64,000 nt of DNA from Paracraurococcus lichenis (lineage in GTDB: Bacteria; Pseudomonadota; Alphaproteobacteria; Acetobacterales; Acetobacteraceae), in contig NZ_JAUTWS010000017.1 of NCBI RefSeq assembly GCF_030657435.1, forward strand, positions 1-64,000. The letters run 5' to 3'. Made by a program: the position numbers and the translations under genes. Shown piece by piece: positions 54,242 to 62,478 of the stretch (positions within the stretch are counted from its first letter, which is position 1; every line of letters begins with the position of its first letter). Under the pieces are notes generated by a model. That model did no database searches and had not been told where the DNA came from. It saw nothing but the letters and a program-made list of their open reading frames with translations.

Positions 54242-57157
54242 ATGCTGCACGCGATGGATGCGACTCTTCCCGATCCCCTCCCCCGCGGCAAGGGCGTGCG
54301 GCTCTGCCATCCCGACATCGCGCGGGCCGTGGCGCCGGCCTGCCTCAGCTTCGACGGCGAGATGGTGGAGGCGCTGCCGGGCGAGACGCTGGCCGCCGCC
54401 CTCGCCGCCGCCGGGATCCTGGCCTTCCGCCGGACGGAGAAAGGCACGCCCCGCGGCCTCTGGTGCGGCATGGGCGCCTGCTTCGACTGCATCGTCACGG
54501 TGGACGGCAAGCCCGGCCAGCGCGCCTGCCTGGTGAAGGCGCGGGACGGGATGGTGGTGGAGAGCGCGCCGCCCGCCGCGCCGGCGCCGCTCGCCCCGGT
54601 GCCGGAGGCGATCGCGGAGCGGGAATGCGACGTCCTGGTGGTCGGCGCCGGACCGGCGGGGCTGGCGGCGGCCGAGGCGGCAGCGCGGGCCGGCGCCCGC
54701 GTTGTGGTGCTGGACGAGCGGGGCGAGCCGGGCGGGCAATACCTGAAGCCGCTCGCCGCCAGCCACCGCCATGCCGCGCCCGACCGGCAATTCCGCCAGG
54801 GCGAGGCGCTGCGGCAGGCGGCCTTCGAGGCAGGCGCCGAGATCCTGACCGGCGCCACGCTCTGGGGCGCCTTCGCGCCGGAGGAACTTGGTGCCCTCAT
54901 CGGCGACACCGCCGTCACCTTCCGCCCGCGCCGCCTGGTGCTGGCCGCCGGCGCGCACGAAGGCCCGGTGCCGATCCCCGACTGGACCCTGCCCGGCGTC
55001 ATGACCACGGGCGCGCTGCAGACGCTGGCGCGCGCCAACCGCGTCTCGCCCGGGGAGCGGGTGGTGATCGCCGGCAACGGCCCGCTGAACCTGCAGCTTG
55101 CCTGCGAATTGCTGGATGGCGGCGTGCAGGTGGCGGCGGTGGCCGAGGCGGCGCCGCGCCCGGGCCTCGCGCAATGGCGTCAGGCGGCGGCGCTGCTGCG
55201 GGCGGCGCCGGACCTGGCCTGGGACGGGTTTTTCTACCTGCGCAAGCTGCGTGCGGCGGGCGTGCCGGTCCTCTGGGGCAGCCAGCCGCTGGAGGCCGAG
55301 GGCGAAGGGCGGTTCCGGGCGCTGCGCCTCTCGACACCAGCGGGCGAGCAGCGAATCGAGGCCGATGCCTGCGCGCTTAATTGCGGCTTCCAGCCGGAAA
55401 CGGGCCTCGCCCGGGCGCTCGGCGCCGAGCACCGCTTCCTGGACCAGGGCCTCGGCCGGCTGGAGACGGTGGCGGACGAGGCGGGCCGCACCTCGCTCGG
55501 CACGGTCTTCGCGGTGGGCGACGGCGCGGCGATCGGCGGGGCGCGGGTGGCGCTGGCCCGCGGCCGCCTCGCCGGCCTCGCCGCGGCGCGCGACCTGGGG
55601 CTGGCGGCGCCCGAGGACCCGGCCGCCCGCGGCGCCCTGCGCCGGGCGCTGGATTTCCAGGCGGCGCTCTGGACGCTGTTCGCCGCGCCGCCCTTCGATA
55701 TCGCTGCCATCCCCGACCACACCGTCATCTGCCGCTGCGAGGAGGTGACGGCCGGCGCGCTGCGCGCCGCGCAGGCAGAGGGGCTGGCGAGCCTCGGCGC
55801 GTTGAAGAAGGCGACGCGGGCCGGCATGGGCCGCTGCCAGGGGCGGATGTGCGGCGCGACCGTCGCGCGGCTCTGCGGCGCGACGGAGGAAGCCGGCTTC
55901 GCCCACCCCCGCGCCCCGGTGAAGCCGGTACCGGCCGCGGCGCTGATGCTCGAACTGCCGGAGGCGGCGGCGGACTGGTCGCCCATCTCCGCCCCGGCCT
56001 TCAACACCTGGGCCGGACGCGCCGACGCGGCGCCGCCGGCAGAGTGCGAGGTGCTGGTCATCGGCGGCGGCGCGCTCGGCCTCGCCACCGCGATGTACCT
56101 GGCGCGGGAGGGCGCGGACGTCCTGGTGGCGGAGCGCGGCGAGGCCGGCATGGCCGCCAGCACCGCCAATGCCGGCAGCCTGCATGTCCAGCTCCTCACC
56201 TACGACTTCGACGGGGAGAGCGACCGCGGCCCGGCCATCGACCGCCTGCCGCTTGGCCCACGCAGCATCGCGCTGTGGCGGGAGGTCGCCGCCGAGGCCG
56301 GCGAGTCCTTAGGCATCCGCACCGAAGGCGGGCTGATGCTGGCCGAGACCGAGCGCCAGTTCGCCTGGGCCCGCGCCAAGGTGGCGGTGGAGCGGGCCAA
56401 AGGGGTGGAGAGCCACCTGCTCGGCGCCAACGAGCTCTACAGCCTCGCCCCCTATCTCGGGCCCGGCTTCCTCGGCGCCTGCTTCGCGCCGGGCGAGGGG
56501 CAGATCGACCCGCTGCGCGGCACCCATGCGCTGCGGCGGCTGGCGCTGCGCGCCGGGGCGCGGCTGCAGCAGGGGGTGGAGGTGCAGGCCATCGCGCGCG
56601 AGGGCACGGGCTTCGTCGTGCAGACGGCGGGCGGCCCGATCCGGGCGGGCAAGGTCGTCAACTGCGCCGGCGCCTTCGCCGGCCGCGTCGCCCGGATGCT
56701 GGGGGTCGAGATCCCGGTGCAGGGCGCGGTGCAGCAGGTGATCGCCACCGAGGCCGCGGGCCCCAGCATGCGCCACCTGGTCGCGCATGCCGGCCGGCAC
56801 CTCTCGCTCAAGCAGGGGGATGGCGGCCACCTGCTGGTCGGCGGCGGCTGGCCCGGGCGGCTGGATGACCGCGGCTCGCCGCGCAACCTGCGGCGGTCGA
56901 TCGAGGGCAATCTCTGGGTCGCCGGCCGGGTCGTCCCGGCCCTCGCCGGCCTGCATGCCATCCGCGCCTGGACGGGCCTGGCGGTGGAGGTGGACCGGGC
57001 GCCGCTGCTCGGCGGCACGCCGGGCCTGCCGGGCCTCTTCCATGCCGTCACCAGCAACGGCTACACCCTGGCCCCCATCGCCGGCCGGATGACGGCGGAT
57101 GCGGTGCTGGGGCGGGCGGCGGTGCCGCGGGAATTCGGCCTGGAACGGTTCGGGTAG
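54242..57157 (+). CDS. three-in-one FAD/iron-sulfur dehydrogenase (HcnA-HcnB-HcnC-like fusion)
   Basis: 971 residues. (1) A [2Fe-2S] domain with Cys at 75, 80, 83 and 96 (CX4CX2CX12C), like HcnA. (2) An FAD/NAD disulfide-reductase-like domain (about 128-470, VVGAGPAGLAAAEAA), ending in a BFD-type cluster motif (CRCEEV near 497, then GRCQGRMC), like HcnB. (3) A DAO-type FAD domain (about 602-965, VLVIGGGALGLATAMYL), like HcnC. In hydrogen-cyanide synthase, opine dehydrogenase and D-hydroxyproline dehydrogenase these are separate subunits. Predicted to oxidise an imino or amino acid at the membrane. ATG 54242, ATG 54254 and GTG 54296 are possible starts. Confidence 0.88.
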   Translation: MLHAMDATLPDPLPRGKGVRLCHPDIARAVAPACLSFDGEMVEALPGETLAAALAAAGILAFRRTEKGTPRGLWCGMGACFDCIVTVDGKPGQRACLVKARDGMVVESAPPAAPAPLAPVPEAIAERECDVLVVGAGPAGLAAAEAAARAGARVVVLDERGEPGGQYLKPLAASHRHAAPDRQFRQGEALRQAAFEAGAEILTGATLWGAFAPEELGALIGDTAVTFRPRRLVLAAGAHEGPVPIPDWTLPGVMTTGALQTLARANRVSPGERVVIAGNGPLNLQLACELLDGGVQVAAVAEAAPRPGLAQWRQAAALLRAAPDLAWDGFFYLRKLRAAGVPVLWGSQPLEAEGEGRFRALRLSTPAGEQRIEADACALNCGFQPETGLARALGAEHRFLDQGLGRLETVADEAGRTSLGTVFAVGDGAAIGGARVALARGRLAGLAAARDLGLAAPEDPAARGALRRALDFQAALWTLFAAPPFDIAAIPDHTVICRCEEVTAGALRAAQAEGLASLGALKKATRAGMGRCQGRMCGATVARLCGATEEAGFAHPRAPVKPVPAAALMLELPEAAADWSPISAPAFNTWAGRADAAPPAECEVLVIGGGALGLATAMYLAREGADVLVAERGEAGMAASTANAGSLHVQLLTYDFDGESDRGPAIDRLPLGPRSIALWREVAAEAGESLGIRTEGGLMLAETERQFAWARAKVAVERAKGVESHLLGANELYSLAPYLGPGFLGACFAPGEGQIDPLRGTHALRRLALRAGARLQQGVEVQAIAREGTGFVVQTAGGPIRAGKVVNCAGAFAGRVARMLGVEIPVQGAVQQVIATEAAGPSMRHLVAHAGRHLSLKQGDGGHLLVGGGWPGRLDDRGSPRNLRRSIEGNLWVAGRVVPALAGLHAIRAWTGLAVEVDRAPLLGGTPGLPGLFHAVTSNGYTLAPIAGRMTADAVLGRAAVPREFGLERFG

Positions 57158-57163
57158 ACGGAA

Positions 57164-57280
57164 AAGGTTGGGGAGAAGGTATTCTCCCCAAGCCCCTCAT
57201 CTATTTTTGTGAGTTTCTTTTTGACTCCCAGAAAGGAAGGGTGGGGCTTGGGGAGGGAATACTTTTCCCTCCCCAACCTT
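57164..57280. repeat. 117-bp imperfect inverted repeat with T-rich centre
   Basis: Arms 57164-57196 and 57243-57280 contain exact complementary blocks: aaggttggggag with ctccccaacctt, and ctccccaagcccc with ggggcttggggag. Each arm is itself partly palindromic. The 46-bp centre is AT-rich, with T-tracts (atttttg, tctttttg) unlike the rest of the window. It lies between the fusion dehydrogenase and the gnd-gntK operon. It could be a terminator or an inserted palindromic element. Confidence 0.75.
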
Positions 57281-57316
57281 GCTTGGCCAAGACAACACGG
57301 AGCAGGGGCACAAACA

Positions 57317-58294
57317 ATGCAACTCGGCATGGTCGGCCTGGGCCGCATGGGCGGCAACATCGTCCGGCGGCTGCTGCAGGCGGGGCACCACTGCGTCGCC
57401 TTCGACCGCGACGCGGCGGCGCGGGAGGCCCTGGCAGCCGAGGGCGCGCAGGCGGTCGCCGACCTGCCCGCCATGGTCGCGGCGCTCGAGGCGCCGCGCG
57501 CCATCTGGATCATGCTGCCCGCGGGTGCGGCGACCGAGGAGGCGATCCAGACCATCGCCGCCCTGCTCTCCCCCGGCGACGTGCTGATCGACGGCGGCAA
57601 CAGCTTCTGGAAGGACGCCGTCCGCCGCGGCGCCGCGCTGCGGGCGAAGGGGCTGCATTTCCTCGATATCGGCACCTCGGGCGGCGTCTGGGGCCTCAAG
57701 CGCGGCTATTCCCTGATGATCGGCGGGGAGGAGGCGGTGGTCCGCCGCCTCGACCCGATCTTCGCCGCCCTCGTCCCCGGCAAGCCGGCCGCGCCGCCCA
57801 CCCCCGGCTTCGCCGGCGACCCGCGGGCCGAGCAGGGCTATGTCCATGCGGGACCGAACGGCGCGGGCCATTTCGTGAAGATGGTCCATAACGGCATCGA
57901 GTACGGGATGATGCAGGCTTTCGCCGAGGGGCTCGACATCCTCAAGCATGCCGACAGTCCGGAACTGCCGGAGGAGCATCGCCTCACGCTCAATCTCGGC
58001 GATATCACCGAGACCTGGCGCCGCGGCAGCGTCGTCGCTTCCTGGCTGCTCGACCTGACGGCGCAGGCGCTGGCGCAGGACCCGGAGCTCGAGGATTTCT
58101 CCGGCCATGTCTCCGACAGCGGCGAGGGCCGCTGGACCGTGCAGGCGGCGGTGGAGACGGCCGTCTCGGCGCCTGTCCTCTCCGCCGCGCTCTATGCCCG
58201 CTTCGCCAGCCGGGACAGCAGGCGCTTCTCCGGCAAGGTCCTCTCCGCCCAGCGCAAGGGCTTCGGCGGGCATCTGGAGCCGAAGAAGAAGTGA
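57317..58294 (+). CDS. gnd: 6-phosphogluconate dehydrogenase, short GndA/YqeC type
   Basis: 325 residues from the ATG at 57317; an upstream extension to 57209 is only the inverted repeat being translated. GLGRMGGNIVRRLL starts the Rossmann fold. GTSGGVWGLKRGY contains the substrate loop and GPNGAGHFVKMVHNGIEYGMMQ carries the catalytic Lys. This short, often NAD-preferring form lacks the long C-terminal tail of Gnd. It converts 6-phosphogluconate to ribulose-5-phosphate and CO2. It overlaps the gluconokinase gene by 4 bp, so the two form a gluconate-use operon. Confidence 0.94.
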   Translation: MQLGMVGLGRMGGNIVRRLLQAGHHCVAFDRDAAAREALAAEGAQAVADLPAMVAALEAPRAIWIMLPAGAATEEAIQTIAALLSPGDVLIDGGNSFWKDAVRRGAALRAKGLHFLDIGTSGGVWGLKRGYSLMIGGEEAVVRRLDPIFAALVPGKPAAPPTPGFAGDPRAEQGYVHAGPNGAGHFVKMVHNGIEYGMMQAFAEGLDILKHADSPELPEEHRLTLNLGDITETWRRGSVVASWLLDLTAQALAQDPELEDFSGHVSDSGEGRWTVQAAVETAVSAPVLSAALYARFASRDSRRFSGKVLSAQRKGFGGHLEPKKK

Positions 58295-58794
58295 GCCACC
58301 TTGTTCTCGTGATGGGCGTCTCGGGTGCCGGCAAGAGCACGGTCGGCACCCTGCTCGCCGAGCGCCTGGGCGTCGCCTTCGCCGATGCCGATTCCTTCCA
58401 CCCCGCGGCCAACATCGCCAAGATGAGCCGCGGCGAGCCGCTGACCGACGAGGACCGCTGGCCCTGGCTGGACGCGATCGGCGCCTGGGTGGATGCGCGG
58501 CGGATGGCCGGCGAGGGCGGCATCGTCACCTGCTCCGCCCTCAAGCGCGCCTACCGCGACCGGCTGCGCGCCGGCCGCCCGGCGCTGCGGCTGCTGCATC
58601 TCTCGGGCGACCCGAACTTGATCGGGGCACGGCAGGCGGCGCGGCCGGGCCATTTCATGCCGGCAAGCCTGATGGCCAGCCAGTTCGCCACGCTGGAACT
58701 GCCGGACGAGGAGGAAGGGGCGATCACCCTCTCCGTCGCGCCGCCGCCGGAGGAGATCGTGGCGCGGGCGCTGCGGCTGCTGGACGCCCGGTAG
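58291..58794 (+). CDS. gntK: gluconokinase GntK
   Basis: 167 residues. P-loop GVSGAGKSTVGT at residues 7-18, then FADADSFHPAANIAKMSRGEPLTDEDRWPWL and SALKRAYRDRLR, all typical of the thermoresistant gluconokinase family. It phosphorylates gluconate with ATP, and the product feeds the upstream 6-phosphogluconate dehydrogenase. GTG start inside the gtga overlap with gnd (58291-58294), indicating translational coupling. No gluconate transporter gene is adjacent. Confidence 0.95.
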   Translation: MSHLVLVMGVSGAGKSTVGTLLAERLGVAFADADSFHPAANIAKMSRGEPLTDEDRWPWLDAIGAWVDARRMAGEGGIVTCSALKRAYRDRLRAGRPALRLLHLSGDPNLIGARQAARPGHFMPASLMASQFATLELPDEEEGAITLSVAPPPEEIVARALRLLDAR

Positions 58795-58863
58795 GCCCCC
58801 TGGCCCGCCCGGCGGTCCGGGGGTAAGGCTGGATCCAGGACCAATCCTGGGAAGACGCGCCCG

Positions 58864-59571
58864 ATGCCCCTCGACCCCGCCGCGAAGGCCACGCTGGAGA
58901 CCATCTCCACCGCCACCATCACCACGCTGCTGCTGAAGAAGGGCCTGCGCAACATCTGGATGCGCGGGCCGCAGCCCTTCACGCCGACGGCCAAGGGCAA
59001 GCGGATGGTGGGCCCGGCCTTCACGCTGCGCTTCGTCCCGGCACGCGAGGACCTGGCGACGCCCGAATCCTGGTCCTCGCCCCGCTCCACCCGCGCCGCC
59101 ATCGAGGACATGCCGGAGGGCGTCATCGCCGTCGCCGATGCCATGGGCGTGACCGATGCCGGCATCTTCGGCGATATCCTCTGCGCCCGGCTGATGAAGC
59201 GCGGCGTCACCGCGCTGGTGACGGATGGCTGCGTGCGCGATGTCGCCGGCGTGGTCGGCACCAACATGCCGGTCTGGTGCCGCGGCGGCGCGGCGCCGCC
59301 CTCGGTCGCCGGCCTCACCTTCGTCGGCTGGCAGGAGCCGATCGGCTGCGGCGGCGTCGCGGTCTTCCCGGACGACATCATCGTGGTGGACGACGACGGC
59401 GCGGTCTGCATCCCAAAGGCCTTCCTCGACGATGTCGTGCAGGGCGGGCAGGAGCAGGAGCGGCTGGAGGCCTGGATCGTCTCCAAGGTCGAGCAGGGCG
59501 AGAGGCTGCCCGGCCTCTACCCGCCGAATGCCGAGAACAAGGCGCGCTACGAGGCCGAGAAGGGCCGGTAG
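58864..59571 (+). CDS. RraA-family aldolase/decarboxylase
   Basis: 235 residues. Motifs of the RraA/HMG-aldolase fold: AIEDMPEGVIAVADAMG, GDILCARLMKRGVTALVTDGCVRD (metal-binding DGxxRD) and VFPDDIIVVDDDGAVCIP. Many proteins of this type are 4-hydroxy-4-methyl-2-oxoglutarate or oxaloacetate lyases and not RNase E regulators. Neighbouring sugar-acid genes make a lyase more likely. 69 bp after gntK on the same strand. Confidence 0.87.
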   Translation: MPLDPAAKATLETISTATITTLLLKKGLRNIWMRGPQPFTPTAKGKRMVGPAFTLRFVPAREDLATPESWSSPRSTRAAIEDMPEGVIAVADAMGVTDAGIFGDILCARLMKRGVTALVTDGCVRDVAGVVGTNMPVWCRGGAAPPSVAGLTFVGWQEPIGCGGVAVFPDDIIVVDDDGAVCIPKAFLDDVVQGGQEQERLEAWIVSKVEQGERLPGLYPPNAENKARYEAEKGR

Positions 59572-59637
59572 CGCGGTCCGATGACCGCAGCGCCGCAGGG
59601 CGCGAAGGTCTGAATCGGACCGCCAAAGGAGACTCCC

Positions 59638-60069
59638 TTGGCACCACCCCCGCCCGCGGCCGCGCGCTTCCCCTTCTGGACCGAGGAGAAGCTGCGCATC
59701 GCCGACACCGACCAGAACGGCCACATCAACAACGGCGCCATCGGCGTCTTCTGCGAGGCCGGGCGGGCGGAGGTGATGCACGAGGTCGCTGGCCCGCCCG
59801 AGGCGCGGCCGGTGCGCATGGCGGTCGCCCGGGTCGAGATCGACTATCTCAGGGAGATCCACTATCCCGGCCGCGTCCGCATCGGCACCGCCGTCGCGCG
59901 GATCGGCCGGACCAGCATCACGGTGGAGCAGGGGCTGTATCTGGACGGCGCCTGCTTCGCCACCTCCCGCGCCGTGATGGTCATGCTGGACCGGGAGACG
60001 CGGCAACCCACCGAATTGCCGGAGGCGCTGCTCGCCGGCTTCACGGCGCTGGCACCCCGCGAGGGCTGA
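59638..60069 (+). CDS. acyl-CoA thioesterase, 4HBT hotdog family
   Basis: 143 residues. A hotdog fold with the 4HBT active-site region LRIADTDQNGHINNGAIGVFCEAGRAEVM (Asp and Asn/His of the TDxNGHxNN motif), followed by VARVEIDYLREIHYPGRVRIGT. It should hydrolyse a short acyl or aryl CoA. Unusual start: TTG at 59638, chosen because a strong aaaggag ribosome-binding site sits 7 bases before it and no ATG or GTG precedes the conserved core. 66 bp after the RraA-like gene. Confidence 0.85.
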   Translation: MAPPPPAAARFPFWTEEKLRIADTDQNGHINNGAIGVFCEAGRAEVMHEVAGPPEARPVRMAVARVEIDYLREIHYPGRVRIGTAVARIGRTSITVEQGLYLDGACFATSRAVMVMLDRETRQPTELPEALLAGFTALAPREG

Positions 60070-60258
60070 GGCTCCTCCCCGCCCCGGAATGCGCCGACGC
60101 CCCCGGCGCCGTCTCCGGCTGGCGTGCCTGCCTGCCTGTCAGGCAGGGCTGCGCGGCGCACGCGCATATCCCGTCCGCACCGACCGGTCCCTCACGCCCT
60201 CGCCCCTGGCACGCCCATTGCCATCCCGCTTCGCCTTGCCCTGCCGGGAGACGCCACC

Positions 60259-61620
60259 GTGCCACGCCTCTTCGCCGATCCGCTCGACCCCGATGCACGC
60301 CTCGGGGCCTGCGCCTGCGGCCGGGAGCATGGCGGGCCGGCCTGCGACGCGCCGCCGCCGGCCGACGGCACCGGCGCCTTCGGCGAGGCGGCGGAGCAGG
60401 CGGTCTTCCGCGCCGTCTTCCCCGATGACGCGACCCGCCGCGGCCTGCTCGCGCGCTTCGGCGCCGCGGCCCTGGCCGGCGCCCTCTCCCAGGTCTTCCC
60501 GCTCGGGGCTGCGCGGGAGGCCATGGCCCAGGCGGCCGGCGCGCCGGAGAAGAAGGACCTCAAGATCGGCTTCATCCCCATCACCTGCGCCACGCCGATC
60601 ATCATGGCGCATCCCATGGGCTTCTATGCGCGCCACGGGCTGAGCGTGGAGGTGATCCGCACCGCCGGCTGGGCGGTGACCCGCGACAAGGCCATCGCCC
60701 GCGAATACGACGCCGCCCATATGCTGGCGCCGATGCCGGCGGCGATGTCGCTCGGCATCGGGGTGGCGCAGCCGATCCCCTGGGCGGTGGCGGCAGTCGA
60801 GAACATCAACGGCCAGGCCATCACCCTGGCCAACAAGCACAAGGACAGGCGCGACCCGAAGCAGTGGAAGGGCTTCCGCTTCGCCGTGCCCTTCGACTTC
60901 TCCATGCACAACTACCTGCTGCGCCACTACCTCGCGGAGAACGGGGTGGACCCGGACCGCGACGTGCAGATCCGCGCGGTGCCGCCGCCCGAGATGGTCG
61001 CCAATCTCCGCGCCGACAACATCGACGGCTTCCTCGGCCCCGATCCCTTCAACCAGCGCGCCGTCTTCGATGGCGTCGGCTTCATCCACCTCCTGACGAA
61101 GGAGCTGTGGGACGGCCATCCCTGCTGCGCCTTCGCCGTGCCGCGCAGCATGATCGCCGAGGCGCCGAACACCTTCGGCGCGCTGCTGCGGGCGATCGTG
61201 GAGGCGACCGCCTATGCCGCGAAGCCCGAGAACCGGCGGGAGGTGGCGACCGCGATCAGCGCGCAGAACTACCTGAACCAGCCGGAGACGGTGGTGGCGC
61301 AGGTGCTGACCGGCACCTTCGCCGACGGCCTCGGCCAGGTCCGGCGGGATCCGGCGCGCATCGGCTTCGACCCCTTCCCCTGGCATTCCATGGCGATCTG
61401 GATCATGACGCAGATGCGCCGCTGGGGTCAGGTGCAGCGCGACCTCGACTATGCGCAGGTGGCGCAGCAGGTCTTCCTCGCGCTCGATGCCGGCCGCGCC
61501 ATGCAGGAGCTCGGCCTGCCGGTGCCCGGCAGCACGATGCGGGTCGAGACGATCATGGGCCGGAGCTTCGATCCCGCGGACCCGGCGCCCTGGACCGAGC
61601 GCGCGATCCGCGGCGCCTGA
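60259..61620 (+). CDS. CmpA/NrtA-type receptor of a cyanate/nitrate ABC transporter
   Basis: 453 residues from the GTG at 60259, preceded by cgggag. A Cys/His N-terminus (GACACGREHGGPAC) and a twin-arginine-like TRRGLLARFGAAALAGAL segment precede the mature domain (from about 95, KKDLKIGFIPITCATPIIMAHPMGFY). The fold and the FNQRAVFDGVGFIHLLTKELWDGHPCCAF segment match nitrate/bicarbonate/cyanate receptors. With the following permease, ATPase and cyanase, cyanate uptake is the best reading; nitrate remains possible. Confidence 0.88.
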   Translation: MPRLFADPLDPDARLGACACGREHGGPACDAPPPADGTGAFGEAAEQAVFRAVFPDDATRRGLLARFGAAALAGALSQVFPLGAAREAMAQAAGAPEKKDLKIGFIPITCATPIIMAHPMGFYARHGLSVEVIRTAGWAVTRDKAIAREYDAAHMLAPMPAAMSLGIGVAQPIPWAVAAVENINGQAITLANKHKDRRDPKQWKGFRFAVPFDFSMHNYLLRHYLAENGVDPDRDVQIRAVPPPEMVANLRADNIDGFLGPDPFNQRAVFDGVGFIHLLTKELWDGHPCCAFAVPRSMIAEAPNTFGALLRAIVEATAYAAKPENRREVATAISAQNYLNQPETVVAQVLTGTFADGLGQVRRDPARIGFDPFPWHSMAIWIMTQMRRWGQVQRDLDYAQVAQQVFLALDAGRAMQELGLPVPGSTMRVETIMGRSFDPADPAPWTERAIRGA

Positions 61621-61624
61621 CGCC

Positions 61625-62473
61625 ATGCAGCGCGCGGTTCCCGCCTGGCAGCAGGCGCTGCTCTCGGTCGTCCTGCTGGCGCTACTCCTGGGCGCCTGGG
61701 AGCTCGCCGCCGGCCGCGGCGGCGGGACGGGGGCGGCGGTGGACCCGGAATATGCCGCGCTGCTCGGCCAGGCCGCGGCGCAGGGCGGGCAGACGCCCTT
61801 CCCCCGGCCCTCCGAGATCGCCGCCCGGCTCTGGGAGCTGCTGCGCGATCCCTTCTACATCCGCGGCGCCAACGACCAGGGCATCGGCGTGCAGCTGGCC
61901 CATAGCCTGCTCCGCGTCGCGGCCGGCTTCGGCCTGGCGGCGCTGGTCGCCATCCCGCTCGGCTTCCTCATCGGCATGTCGCCGCTGCTCTCGGGCGCGC
62001 TCAATCCCTTCATCCAGGTGCTGCGGCCGGTGAGCCCGCTCGCCTGGATGCCGCTCGCGCTCTTCACCATCAAGGACAGCGCGATCTCCGCCATCTTCGT
62101 CATCTTCATCTGCTCGATCTGGCCGATGCTGCTGAACACCGCCTTCGGCGTGCAGTCGGTGCGGCGGGAATGGCTGAACGTGGCGCGCACGCTGGAGGCG
62201 GGCACGCTGAAGACCGCCTTCCGCGTCATCCTGCCGGCGGCGGCGCCCACCATCCTGACCGGAGCGCGGATTTCCATCGGCATCGCCTGGCTGGTGATCG
62301 TGGCGGCGGAGATGCTCGTCGGCGGCACGGGCATCGGCTACTGGGTCTGGAACCAGTGGAACAACCTGTCGCTGAGTGACATCGTCATCGCCATCCTGCT
62401 GATCGGGATCGTCGGGCTGCTGCTGGACCGGCTGCTCGGCGCCGTCGCGCGGCTGGTGGCATGGCAGGACTGA
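61625..62473 (+). CDS. ABC transporter permease, SsuC/NrtB/CynB type
   Basis: 282 residues with about six helices. An N-terminal segment is followed by LAHSLLRVAAGFGLAALVAIPLGFLIGM and the inner-membrane coupling motif REWLNVARTLEAGTLKTAFRVILPAAAPTILTG. The longer loop near residues 38-65 is typical of NrtB relatives. Starts 4 bp after the receptor gene and ends 5 bp before the ATPase start chosen here, so it is clearly one operon with both and with cyanase. Confidence 0.93.
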   Translation: MQRAVPAWQQALLSVVLLALLLGAWELAAGRGGGTGAAVDPEYAALLGQAAAQGGQTPFPRPSEIAARLWELLRDPFYIRGANDQGIGVQLAHSLLRVAAGFGLAALVAIPLGFLIGMSPLLSGALNPFIQVLRPVSPLAWMPLALFTIKDSAISAIFVIFICSIWPMLLNTAFGVQSVRREWLNVARTLEAGTLKTAFRVILPAAAPTILTGARISIGIAWLVIVAAEMLVGGTGIGYWVWNQWNNLSLSDIVIAILLIGIVGLLLDRLLGAVARLVAWQD

Positions 62474-62478
62474 GCGCC

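Noticed and set aside
57209-57316. N-terminal extension of 6-phosphogluconate dehydrogenase
   Set aside because: The extra 36 residues are just the right half of the large inverted repeat read through; the conserved fold starts at 57317.
60131-60147. Short palindrome cctgcct-gtc-aggcagg upstream of the cyanate receptor gene
   Set aside because: Seven-bp stem at 112-128 bp from the start, likely chance in this composition; no known operator matches it.
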